Shown in pieces: positions 26,058 to 34,011 of a stretch of DNA of 64,000 bases. The notes under the pieces are model-generated. The model saw nothing but the letters and a program-made list of their open reading frames with translations. It had not been told where the DNA came from and did no database searches. Position numbers and translations under genes: made by a program. Numbering within the stretch: position 1 is the stretch's first letter; each line of letters opens with the position of its first letter. This stretch comes from Salegentibacter sp. Hel_I_6 (lineage in GTDB: Bacteria > Bacteroidota > Bacteroidia > Flavobacteriales > Flavobacteriaceae): positions 2,170,001-2,234,000 of the forward strand of contig NZ_JQNQ01000001.1 in the NCBI RefSeq assembly GCF_000745315.1. Direction: 5' to 3'.

Positions 26058-26827
26058 TGTACAGAAAGATTTTAGGCTTAATATTATTGAGCGTCTTTGT
26101 TGTTTCCTGCGGAAGCCGGAAAGGGACTAAAGGAATTGCGACCAGGAATGCTGAAGCAGCAAATATCATTGAAAACCATTATGATGCTGAAACCGATTTT
26201 AAAACTCTAAGCGGGAAATTAAGAACGGTTTACCAAAGCGAAGAACGTACCCAATCGGTGAATTTAAGCTTTAGAATGGAAAAAGATAAGGCGATTTGGA
26301 TGAGTGCTACGGTTTTGGGATTTCCGGTAGCCAGGGCCTATATTACCCCATCTCGTGTTAGCTATTACGAAAAAGTAAGTCAGACCTATTTTGATGGTGA
26401 TTTTAGATTGTTAAGTGATTTGTTGGGCACGCCCTTAGATTTTCAAAAACTTCAGAATCTATTGATAGGGCAGGCCATTTACGATCTTAGGGAAGAGGAA
26501 TTTGAGTTTTCCCAGACAGCCAGAGGTTTTCAGTTTTTGCCTTCAGAAGAAGGAGTTATTAAGAAAATGTTTCTGTTAGATTCTAAAACCTATAAAGCAT
26601 CTGCCCAGCAACTGGCCCAAACCGCTGAAAATAAAAGTGTAACAGTTACTTATTCAAATTACCAGGAAGTAGAAGGAAAGATTTTTCCGGAAGAAATAAG
26701 TATTATTGCCAATGAATCTGGCAGTAGTACAAGAATAGAACTCACGTATAGGTCTTTAGAGTTTGATCAGGGAGAATTGAGTTTCCCATTCGATATACCA
26801 TCAGGTTATGAAGAAATTAGTTTATAA
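26057..26827 (+). CDS. DUF4292 family lipoprotein
   Basis: The 256-residue protein starts MYRKILGLILLSVFVVSC, a lipoprotein signal with Cys at about residue 18, and includes FRMEKDKAIWMSATVLGFPVAR, a stretch typical of DUF4292. The fold of that family resembles LolA/LolB-like lipid carriers, so an outer-membrane lipoprotein role is likely (inference). Its ATG overlaps the TPR gene stop (TGATG) and its stop overlaps the next start (TAATGA), so the three are translationally coupled. Confidence 0.82.
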   Translation: MYRKILGLILLSVFVVSCGSRKGTKGIATRNAEAANIIENHYDAETDFKTLSGKLRTVYQSEERTQSVNLSFRMEKDKAIWMSATVLGFPVARAYITPSRVSYYEKVSQTYFDGDFRLLSDLLGTPLDFQKLQNLLIGQAIYDLREEEFEFSQTARGFQFLPSEEGVIKKMFLLDSKTYKASAQQLAQTAENKSVTVTYSNYQEVEGKIFPEEISIIANESGSSTRIELTYRSLEFDQGELSFPFDIPSGYEEISL

Positions 26828-28050
26828 TGAAGTTTAAGAAATTTTCTACCACTTTTTTCTGTGTTCTTTTTCTATTGCTTTCCGCGGGAAATTTGTCGGC
26901 GCAAACAACACGTGAAAGTCTCGAGAAAAAACGGATAGAACTTCGTAACGAAATTAGCCGTATTAATGAGCTTAGAAGCAGTAATAAGCAAAAAGAGCGT
27001 TCGGTTTTAAGCCAGGTAGAGGATCTGGATCAACAAATAAGAAGTACAGAAAATTTAATAAAAGTAACCAACCAGCAAGCAAACCTCCTTACTAATCAAA
27101 TTAGCGCGAATACCAGTAAGATTTCCCGTCTTAGGAACGAATTAGAGCAGCTAAAGGAAGATTATGCAAGGATGATAGAGAAATCTTATAAAAGTAAATC
27201 TACGCAGAGCAGAATAATGTTTTTGCTGTCTTCAGAAAACTTTTTGCAAGCCTATAAGCGAATGCAGTATATGAAACAATATACCAATTATCGCAAGCAA
27301 CAGGGGGATGAAATTCAAAATCGAACTGAAGAACTTCAGGAACTCAATGCCGATCTTGCCAATCAAAAGGAAACCAAAGAAAAACTTATTGCTGAAAACC
27401 GCCAAACCCGTGCCGATCTTGGTAAGAATAAAAAGGCGCAACAGGATCTAATGCAAAATATTAGAAGTAAAGAAGGTGAATTTGCTGCACAGATTAGACA
27501 AAAACAGCAGGAAATAAATAAGATAGATGCTCAAATTGAAAAAATGATTCGGGAGTCTATTGCAAAATCTAACGAAGAAAGTGGGTCTGCTGAAAGGGAT
27601 GTCTATGAATTAACTCCTGAAGCTAAAGCCCTGGCAGCAGATTTTGTGAAAAATAAAGGTCGTTTGCCCTGGCCCGTAAGGTCTGGTGTGGTTACTTCCC
27701 GATTTGGAACTCAACCTCACCCGGTAGTTAAAACTATTTCTATCAATAATAATGGGGTAAATATTGATACCGATCCCGGCGGAAAAGCCCGTGCTGTTTT
27801 TAACGGAACAGTAAGTGAAGTACAGGTATTAAAGGGCGCTAATAAAGCGGTAATGGTAAGGCACGGAGATTACATCACGATTTATGATAACCTGGAAAAA
27901 GTTTATGTGAAAAGAGGAGATGTAGTGAATACAGGACAGGAACTGGGTGCTGTTGCCACTAGCCGATCTTCTGGAAAAACAACCTTACATTTTCTTATAT
28001 ATAAGAATATGCAGAAAATGGATCCGGCAGACTGGATCCTGGAAATGTAA
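26827..28050 (+). CDS. EnvC/NlpD-like murein hydrolase activator, degenerate M23 domain
   Basis: The 407-residue protein has a signal peptide (to about residue 24, LSAQ), a long coiled coil (about 30-255, with QVEDLDQQIRSTENL and similar heptads) and a C-terminal LytM/M23 domain. The first metal-binding motif HxGxD reads NNGVN and the YAHL motif reads YDNL, so most zinc ligands are missing although LHF survives. That is the state of EnvC, which switches on cell-division amidases rather than cutting peptidoglycan. It ends the three-gene coupled operon. Confidence 0.88.
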   Translation: MKFKKFSTTFFCVLFLLLSAGNLSAQTTRESLEKKRIELRNEISRINELRSSNKQKERSVLSQVEDLDQQIRSTENLIKVTNQQANLLTNQISANTSKISRLRNELEQLKEDYARMIEKSYKSKSTQSRIMFLLSSENFLQAYKRMQYMKQYTNYRKQQGDEIQNRTEELQELNADLANQKETKEKLIAENRQTRADLGKNKKAQQDLMQNIRSKEGEFAAQIRQKQQEINKIDAQIEKMIRESIAKSNEESGSAERDVYELTPEAKALAADFVKNKGRLPWPVRSGVVTSRFGTQPHPVVKTISINNNGVNIDTDPGGKARAVFNGTVSEVQVLKGANKAVMVRHGDYITIYDNLEKVYVKRGDVVNTGQELGAVATSRSSGKTTLHFLIYKNMQKMDPADWILEM

Positions 28051-28110
28051 ATTTTCTTACGCAACCTTTTGCTAATTCCTGCATCTTATTAGTAGAAGAG
28101 CCTTGTTTTT

Positions 28111-28815
28111 ATGAAAAAATCAATACTTATTTTAAGCATAATTGTTTTAACTGCTTGTAGCGAACACAATGTTGCGGTGGTTGGTGAGAAAAGAATGCAG
28201 GTTTCAGGAAATATTCTTGATAAAGAAAATGCTCCAATAGAAAACATTAGCGTAACCGCTTCAGGCTCAGAGAATGCATTTTTAGAGTTAAAACCAAATG
28301 AGATTTTGGGTGAAGGGTATACAAATAATGCCGGGGAGTTTGCTTTTGTAAGTTTAGATTCAAATAATAGTTTTTACGGTGTAAGTGTAAATCATCCTAA
28401 TAACCAGGATTATAGAGAGGAATACGGCACGTTGCACTTTTTGGACTCAATTGGAACCCGCGGAACTTCTTATGAATTCGAAAATTTAAGTCTGCCAGAA
28501 ATCCAGGAATTTCAGGTTAGGCTTAAAAATACTTCAACGAGAAATGATACCCTATTTTATAGGTTTTCATATTCTAACACCGAAATTTATCAGAGTTTAA
28601 TTGATAATTCTTTTGGACAAAATTTTTTACGGTTTCACAATGAAATGGAATATTGGAACCGTTTACTACCCGGCCAGGATGAAATGACAATTTCAACACG
28701 AACATTAGCGAATAGTAGTATTGCTTTTAAATATAAATTTAGCTCGGAAGCCACTTATGATACTATAAATGCTGAAATAACCCCTGAAAACCCGGTTTAT
28801 GAATTCAACTTTTAG
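28111..28815 (+). CDS. Lipoprotein with a carboxypeptidase-regulatory-like domain
   Basis: The 234-residue protein begins MKKSILILSIIVLTAC, a lipoprotein signal with Cys at about residue 16. Residues 30-95 (VSGNILDKENAPIENISVTA, then GYTNNAGEFAFVSLD) look like the beta-sandwich found in carboxypeptidase-regulatory and TonB-dependent receptor plug extensions. The rest is unrecognised. Its last 17 bases overlap the next gene, so the two may form a pair at the outer membrane. Confidence 0.6.
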   Translation: MKKSILILSIIVLTACSEHNVAVVGEKRMQVSGNILDKENAPIENISVTASGSENAFLELKPNEILGEGYTNNAGEFAFVSLDSNNSFYGVSVNHPNNQDYREEYGTLHFLDSIGTRGTSYEFENLSLPEIQEFQVRLKNTSTRNDTLFYRFSYSNTEIYQSLIDNSFGQNFLRFHNEMEYWNRLLPGQDEMTISTRTLANSSIAFKYKFSSEATYDTINAEITPENPVYEFNF

Positions 28816-29437
28816 GGTTTCTTTGATCGCCATCTTCTTACCGCTTTTAATGAATGCACAGGATAGTATTCCTGAACCGCACAGAAATCAATACGTAGCT
28901 ACAGATCCTGAAACTGTATTTTTTGTAGGAGAATTTTTTAGAGGTTATAGTGTTAATAATTCGATTTGGGAAAATTATTCACAATTGGGTTTTGGATTGG
29001 ATTTTAACTGGTTTGTATTACCATATTTAACTATTGGTGGGCAGTATAGTGTGGGAAAAGCAAATTTAAAGGAGGGGCAAATTAGTAATACAGGCCCCGT
29101 AAATAGAATAACCACTCATTACCTGGGTCTTCATCTTGGTTATTATCATGCCTTTAACCGCGAATGGAATTTACACAGCCAGGCCGGTTTTGGAGAGGTG
29201 CATAATGTAAATCATGCCCCTGATTCCCGTTTTACTGAAGATGGTAACAGTTTAATGTTACAAAGTGCGTTAGGATACAGGTTTGATAAAACCGCAACAA
29301 TATTTTTAAAAGCTACCCTGCGGTGGGATAGAATGGATATCGAAGCTCCGCCGGCTTTAGACGATTATTTTAATAAACATAGTTTATTGCTTATAGGCTT
29401 TGGAGTTAGGCTTCATTTACAAAACCCTAACGGTTAA
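28799..29437 (+). CDS. Outer-membrane beta-barrel protein, unknown role
   Basis: The 212-residue protein has a signal peptide (ending LLMNAQ, about residue 21) and alternating beta strands with aromatic girdles (FGLDFNWFVLPYLTIGGQYS, YLGLHLGYYHAF, LLIGFGVRLHLQ), as in 8-strand barrels. It overlaps the lipoprotein gene by 17 bases. The C-terminus is RLHLQNPNG, without a final aromatic. It could accompany the lipoprotein in a small outer-membrane complex. Confidence 0.6.
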   Translation: MNSTFRVSLIAIFLPLLMNAQDSIPEPHRNQYVATDPETVFFVGEFFRGYSVNNSIWENYSQLGFGLDFNWFVLPYLTIGGQYSVGKANLKEGQISNTGPVNRITTHYLGLHLGYYHAFNREWNLHSQAGFGEVHNVNHAPDSRFTEDGNSLMLQSALGYRFDKTATIFLKATLRWDRMDIEAPPALDDYFNKHSLLLIGFGVRLHLQNPNG

Positions 29438-29946
29438 TCTTCAAAAAGCGCTTTAAGCTCTGTAGCTTCGTTAGGTTTCATTTTACCGGCCAGAACAAGG
29501 CTTAACTGTTTTCTTCTTAATGCAGCCTCATAACGTTGTTTTTCGAGCTCTGTTTCGGGCTCTAAAGGTGGTACGGTAATAGGAGCGCCAGTTTCATCTA
29601 CAGCTACAAAAGTATAAATAGCTTCATTGGCTTTGGTTCTGTTTCCACTTTCACGGTCTTCTACCCAAACATCTATAAAGATTTCCATAGAAGATTTAAA
29701 CGCACGGGATACCGCGGCTTCAACGGTAACAACACTTCCTAAAGGAACAGCCTTGTTAAAAGCAACGTGATTTACTGAAGCGGTAACTACAATCCTGCGG
29801 CTGTGCCTTCTGGCAGCAATACTGGCAGCGCGATCCATTCGGGCGAGCAATTCACCACCAAATAAATTATTGAGAGGATTGGTTTCACTAGGTAAAACCA
29901 AGTCGGTTAAAGTAGTTCTGGATTCTTCTGGATGTTTTGCTTGCAT
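29434..29946 (-). CDS. Acyl-CoA thioesterase, hotdog fold
   Basis: The 170-residue protein has the hotdog signature NNLFGGELLARMDRAASIAA (about residues 26-45) and NHVAFNKAVPLGSVVT, as in YciA/BACH-type thioesterases that hydrolyse acyl-CoA. The C-terminal part (LEKQRYEAALRRKQL) is helical and may help oligomerise. ATG 29946 is preferred; a TTG at 29964 adds six residues but forms the promoter -7 box. It overlaps the upstream barrel gene by four bases, tail to tail. Confidence 0.85.
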   Translation of the reverse strand: MQAKHPEESRTTLTDLVLPSETNPLNNLFGGELLARMDRAASIAARRHSRRIVVTASVNHVAFNKAVPLGSVVTVEAAVSRAFKSSMEIFIDVWVEDRESGNRTKANEAIYTFVAVDETGAPITVPPLEPETELEKQRYEAALRRKQLSLVLAGKMKPNEATELKALFED

Positions 29947-29961
29947 TTCGCCAATTTTGGG

Positions 29962-29969
29962 CAAAAATA
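29962..29969 (-). promoter_or_regulatory. -7 promoter box for the thioesterase gene
   Basis: TATTTTTG on the minus strand, an exact TAnnTTTG, leaves a leader of only about 12 nt before ATG 29946. Its TTG is in frame with the gene. No clear -33 element. Confidence 0.6.
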
Positions 29970-30004
29970 AGGTGCTTTGAGCAATTAAACCCGTTAAAGG
30001 AATA

Positions 30005-30934
30005 TTAAAGTTCCTGTACTAATAGCCAGGCACCTTCGTTAGAAGATTTTACTTCTCTAAGCATATTTATCGCATCACGTCTTTTTTCGTGACTTGCATA
30101 AACCACCTGGTGTAAGCCCCATTTGTTTTCACCTATATGTCGGGCTTTGTAACCTTCTTCTTTTAGTTCTGAAACTTTCTTTTGGGCATTTTCTTCATTT
30201 CTAAATGCACCGGCTACAATATGATAATTTCCGGTTTGTTTAGCTACATTAAAAGTAACAGCCGGTAATGGATTGTCGATAATAAAAGTAGCCTGTTGTA
30301 TTTGCTCCTGAAGTTGTTCCTGGGCTTGTTGCTGTTCAGCAATGTTATGTTTTGAAACCTGGCTGCTATAAATATTTAATCCTGCAAAGCCTGAAACTCC
30401 CAAAGCGATAAGTCCAATGGCTGCATATTTAAGATAAGCTGGTGATTTTCTTCTTTCTGGAGTGAAAAGTATAGGCGCTTTTTCTTCCAGCTCTTCAACT
30501 TGCTTTTTATAAGTTTCGCGTGCAATTGCTGAAGTTTTAAAGCTGTCCAGTCCAAAAGAATCGGTTAGGTAATTTACCTGGCCAAATGGTTCAAACTGTA
30601 ATTTTTCTTCAGCATAAGAAAAACGACCTATGTTTTCTAACTCCGCCTTACCATCCTCCTTAAAGGATTCTTCCAGTTTCTCTACAAATTCGGCAATCAT
30701 ATTAACTGACGTTGTATAAGAAACTTTTTGCGATGCTGCGATGTAATTTGCTAAAAGCCCGTCATTCTTTTTTAACTGCGAATTAAAGGAAACTACTTTT
30801 TTCGGCGGATAAAAAACTTGAGTTTCTTCGTCAATAAAAGCCGGTTCTTTTCTGGAAAGAAATGCCCCGAAGCCCGGTAGAATTACGCATTCGTAACGAT
30901 AAAGTAAATCCTGGATGTAGTTAGCTATCTTCAT
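30005..30934 (-). CDS. HU-fold (CCDC81-like) protein with membrane helix and SPOR domain
   Basis: The 309-residue protein has an N-terminal bacterial CCDC81/HU-like region (about 1-130, starting MKIANYIQDLLYRYECVILP), a membrane helix at about 168-190 (AAIGLIALGVSGFAGLNIY), a Gln-rich linker, and a C-terminal SPOR domain (about 235-309, YHIVAGAFRNEENAQKKVSE). SPOR domains bind denuded glycan at division septa. The topology places the HU-like part in the cytoplasm, so it could tether DNA or another partner to the septum. The -7 box ends only five bases from the ATG. Confidence 0.85.
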   Translation of the reverse strand: MKIANYIQDLLYRYECVILPGFGAFLSRKEPAFIDEETQVFYPPKKVVSFNSQLKKNDGLLANYIAASQKVSYTTSVNMIAEFVEKLEESFKEDGKAELENIGRFSYAEEKLQFEPFGQVNYLTDSFGLDSFKTSAIARETYKKQVEELEEKAPILFTPERRKSPAYLKYAAIGLIALGVSGFAGLNIYSSQVSKHNIAEQQQAQEQLQEQIQQATFIIDNPLPAVTFNVAKQTGNYHIVAGAFRNEENAQKKVSELKEEGYKARHIGENKWGLHQVVYASHEKRRDAINMLREVKSSNEGAWLLVQEL

Positions 30935-30939
30935 TGCCG

Positions 30940-30947
30940 CAAAAATA
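30940..30947 (-). promoter_or_regulatory. -7 promoter box of the HU-SPOR gene, nearly leaderless
   Basis: TATTTTTG on the minus strand ends five bases before ATG 30934, so the transcript should start within about 0-3 nt of the start codon. No clear -33 element. Confidence 0.55.
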
Positions 30948-31032
30948 AGGGGTTATTTTAATCTTTCTAAAGTTACCCAAAGAATTTTTATTAACAAACC
31001 TTTTTTTCTGTAATTTTATTCAAACTTCAATT

Positions 31033-32133
31033 ATGTCTTCTGAAGAATTACAATATGCTTTGGCTTTGCAACACATTCCAAATCTGGGAGATACGTTGGC
31101 AAAAAAACTTATAAGACATTTTGGATCTCCAAAAGAGGTATTACAGCAGAACAAGCAAAATTTATTGAAAATTGCTGGAATTGGTGCTTCTCGTATGCGT
31201 GATTTTTTCGATTCCTCTCATCTTAAAGCAGCAGAAGAGGAATTAAAATTTATAAAGGATAATAATATTGAAGTATTGTATTTTAAAGATGATGATTATC
31301 CTGAAAAATTAAAGCATTGCATAGACGGCCCTATTTTGTTGTTTCAAAAGGGAAGTATCAATCTTAAAAATCAAAAGATTATTAGTGTTGTCGGCACGCG
31401 AAAGATTACGCAAAGTGGAATTGCATTTTGTGAGCAGTTTATTGAAGATTTAAGTCCGCTTAATCCGGTTATAGTTTCTGGGTTTGCTTATGGTGTAGAT
31501 ATTACGGCACAAAAAGCGGCGGTGGAAAATAATCTGCAAAATATAGGCTGCCTGGCTCATGGCTTTGAACAAATTTACCCGAAAGTGCATCAAAAATATA
31601 TGGCTTCAGTTGAAAAAAATGGGGGATTTTTCACCGATTTCTGGAGTAGTGATGATTTCGACAGAAATAACTTCTTGAAGCGAAACCGAATAATCGCAGG
31701 TTTAAGTGAAGCAACTGTTGTAATAGAAAGTGCGGAAAAGGGTGGTTCTCTGGTTACCGCAGATATTGCTAATTCCTATAACCGGGAAGTTTTTGCTGTG
31801 CCGGGCAGACCTTCAGATAAATTGAGTAAAGGCTGCAACAATTTAATAAAATCACAAAAGGCTCATTTATTAAATTCTGCCGCAGATTTGATTTACCTTT
31901 TAAACTGGCAAACCGAAGAAAAACCTAAGCCCGTACAAGGGCAATTATTTGTAGATCTTGATGCAGATGAGGCTAATGTTCTGGATTTTTTAAAAGAGGA
32001 AGGGAAGGCACAGTTAGACAATATTGCTCTAAACTGTAACTTCCCTTCTTATAAAACTGCGGGTATTTTAATTAATATGGAATTAAAAGGCGTGGTGCGA
32101 CCCTTGCCCGGTAAATTATTTGAATTAATCTAA
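31033..32133 (+). CDS. dprA: DNA-processing protein DprA
   Basis: The 366-residue protein has a helix-hairpin-helix N-terminal part (about 1-70, LLKIAGIGASRMRDF), the Rossmann-like domain with SVVGTRKITQSG and VSGFAYGVDITAQKAA, and a C-terminal winged helix. DprA binds incoming single-stranded DNA and loads RecA in natural transformation; it is widely kept even where competence is unproven. recA is 4.5 kb away in the same window. Its stop overlaps trpS by four bases tail to tail. Confidence 0.95.
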   Translation: MSSEELQYALALQHIPNLGDTLAKKLIRHFGSPKEVLQQNKQNLLKIAGIGASRMRDFFDSSHLKAAEEELKFIKDNNIEVLYFKDDDYPEKLKHCIDGPILLFQKGSINLKNQKIISVVGTRKITQSGIAFCEQFIEDLSPLNPVIVSGFAYGVDITAQKAAVENNLQNIGCLAHGFEQIYPKVHQKYMASVEKNGGFFTDFWSSDDFDRNNFLKRNRIIAGLSEATVVIESAEKGGSLVTADIANSYNREVFAVPGRPSDKLSKGCNNLIKSQKAHLLNSAADLIYLLNWQTEEKPKPVQGQLFVDLDADEANVLDFLKEEGKAQLDNIALNCNFPSYKTAGILINMELKGVVRPLPGKLFELI

Positions 32134-33098
32134 TATCCTACTTTTGCTCTTACCCTTTTAATAACCTCATTGGCAACATTTCTAGCTTTTTCTGCGCCAA
32201 CTTCCAGGGCTTTATCCAGTTCTTCAAGGTTATTCATATAATATTCATACTTCTCTCTGGGCTCTTTAAACTGTTCCAGAAGCACTTCATATAAAGCCTG
32301 TTTTGCGTGGCCGTAACCAAAGCCACCGGCTTCATAATTTTTTCGCATTTCAGCTATTTGTGCTTCAGGAGCTACTAATTTATATAGCGCAAAAACATTA
32401 CAGGTATCGGGGTTTTTAGGTTCTTCCAGGGGGGTACTGTCGGTTGCTATAGCCATAATTTGTTTTCGAAGCTTTTTATCGCTCACAAAAAGATTTATAG
32501 TGTTGCCTTTAGATTTACTCATTTTGCCACCATCGGTTCCCGGAACATACATCGTATTTTCCTGAACTTTCGCTTCTGGAATTACGAAAACTTCCCCCAT
32601 TTTTGAATGAAAACGGGAAGCTACATCGCGGGTTATTTCCAAATGTTGAAGCTGGTCTTTTCCTACCGGGACTATTTCTGCATCGTAAAGCAAAATATCT
32701 GCAGCCATAAGCATTGGGTAGGTGAAAAGCCCTGCATTTACATCTTCTAAATGATCAGATTTGTCTTTAAAGGAATGTGCCAGGGTTAAACGTTGATACG
32801 GAAAAAAACAGCTTAAATACCAGGAAAGTTCAGCAGTTTGCGGTACATCACTTTGGCGATAAAAAACAGTTTTTTCAATATCAATACCACAAGCCAGCCA
32901 GGTTGCGGCTACAGAATAGGTGTTGTTTCTTAAAGTTTCGGCATCTTTTATTTGGGTTAGGGAATGCATATCTGCAATAAAAATAAAAGATTCATTATCA
33001 GGTTTTTTGGCCATTTCTATAGCCGGTAAAATTGCTCCTAATAAATTTCCTAAGTGTGGAGTTCCTGTGCTTTGTACTCCCGTAAGAATTCTGGACAT
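32130..33098 (-). CDS. trpS: Tryptophanyl-tRNA synthetase
   Basis: A class I synthetase of 322 residues with the HIGH-type motif TGTPHLGNLLGA (about residues 11-22) and KMSKS in GGKMSKSKGN (about 191-200). Length and motif spacing are normal for bacterial TrpRS. It is divergent from plsC. The start ATG 33098 is supported by a -7 box 21 bases upstream. Confidence 0.97.
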   Translation of the reverse strand: MSRILTGVQSTGTPHLGNLLGAILPAIEMAKKPDNESFIFIADMHSLTQIKDAETLRNNTYSVAATWLACGIDIEKTVFYRQSDVPQTAELSWYLSCFFPYQRLTLAHSFKDKSDHLEDVNAGLFTYPMLMAADILLYDAEIVPVGKDQLQHLEITRDVASRFHSKMGEVFVIPEAKVQENTMYVPGTDGGKMSKSKGNTINLFVSDKKLRKQIMAIATDSTPLEEPKNPDTCNVFALYKLVAPEAQIAEMRKNYEAGGFGYGHAKQALYEVLLEQFKEPREKYEYYMNNLEELDKALEVGAEKARNVANEVIKRVRAKVGY

Positions 33099-33118
33099 CT
33101 GCTTTTTCGGTTTTTGTG

Positions 33119-33126
33119 CAAAGGTA
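33119..33126 (-). promoter_or_regulatory. -7 promoter box for trpS
   Basis: TACCTTTG on the minus strand is an exact TAnnTTTG and gives a leader of about 17 nt. It lies 34 bases from the opposing plsC box, so the two promoters are packed back to back. Confidence 0.6.
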
Positions 33127-33159
33127 CTTTTTTTAAGGAATTCCCTCAGTTCAATTTAG

Positions 33160-33167
33160 TACTTTTG
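33160..33167 (+). promoter_or_regulatory. -7 promoter box for plsC, nearly leaderless
   Basis: TACTTTTG is an exact TAnnTTTG whose end lies only six bases before ATG 33174. The mRNA would have a leader of about 3 nt. Confidence 0.6.
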
Positions 33168-33173
33168 GTTCCT

Positions 33174-33929
33174 ATGCAAATCATTCGGTTTATACTTACT
33201 ATTCTATGGCGAATCTGGTTTTATATGCTACTTATAATACCTATTTTAGTAATGTTGCCGGTACTTGTGGTGTTTTCTTCAGCTGAACGGCTTTATCCTA
33301 AGTACTATGTTTGCGCCCGTATTTGGGCTAAATGTATCTTATACGGTATGGGCTTTTATCCTGAAATTAAAAGGATGCAGCAACTTAACCCGAAGCAAAA
33401 TTACATGTTGGTGGCCAATCATACCTCTATGATGGATATTATGATGATGCTTGTAATTATTAAACAACCATTTATTTTTGTTGGGAAAAGGGAGTTAGCT
33501 AAAATCCCGGTTTTCGGTTTTTTCTATCGGAAAACAAACATTACTGTAGATAGAAATTGTGCTAAAAGCAAACAGGATGTGGTTACTGAAGCCAAGAGGA
33601 GATTAGATATGGGAGAAAGTATTTGTATTTTTCCCGAAGGGGGAGTGCCTGCAGATAGGTCACTTATTTTAGATACGTTTAAAGATGGGGCTTTTAGATT
33701 AGCGATCGCGCACCATATTCCTATTGTTCCTATTACTTTCTACGATAATAAAAAGCGGTTTTCTTATAAGTTTGTATCAGGCGGACCGGGAAAACTAAGG
33801 GTTAAAATTCACGAATTCATTTCTACAAAAGAAATGAAACCGGGTGATAGAAGGGAGTTGAGAAATAAAACCAGGGAGGTTATTTTCCAGGAACTTTCTA
33901 AAGATTTGGAGAAGAAAAATAAACCTTAA
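33174..33929 (+). CDS. plsC: 1-acyl-sn-glycerol-3-phosphate acyltransferase
   Basis: PlsC adds the second acyl chain to lysophosphatidic acid in the inner membrane. The 251-residue protein starts MQIIRFILTILWRIW with two hydrophobic segments, then the catalytic HX4D motif (ANHTSMMDIM) at about residues 82-91 and the FPEGG substrate motif near residue 157. An open frame continues 40 codons upstream into trpS, but the promoter box and the divergent gene make ATG 33174 the real start. Confidence 0.9.
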   Translation: MQIIRFILTILWRIWFYMLLIIPILVMLPVLVVFSSAERLYPKYYVCARIWAKCILYGMGFYPEIKRMQQLNPKQNYMLVANHTSMMDIMMMLVIIKQPFIFVGKRELAKIPVFGFFYRKTNITVDRNCAKSKQDVVTEAKRRLDMGESICIFPEGGVPADRSLILDTFKDGAFRLAIAHHIPIVPITFYDNKKRFSYKFVSGGPGKLRVKIHEFISTKEMKPGDRRELRNKTREVIFQELSKDLEKKNKP

Positions 33930-34011
33930 AAATCTTGCTTCTATATTGAAGAGCAGGCTTTGAAGAAAGTTCAGTTTGCGAAATTTAGAGCTTGCGAAAC
34001 TTTAGCTTAAT

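Noticed and set aside
33054..33173. 40-residue N-terminal extension of PlsC
   Set aside because: It overlaps the opposite-strand trpS start and precedes an exact -7 box; the first good helix starts at the ATG at 33174.
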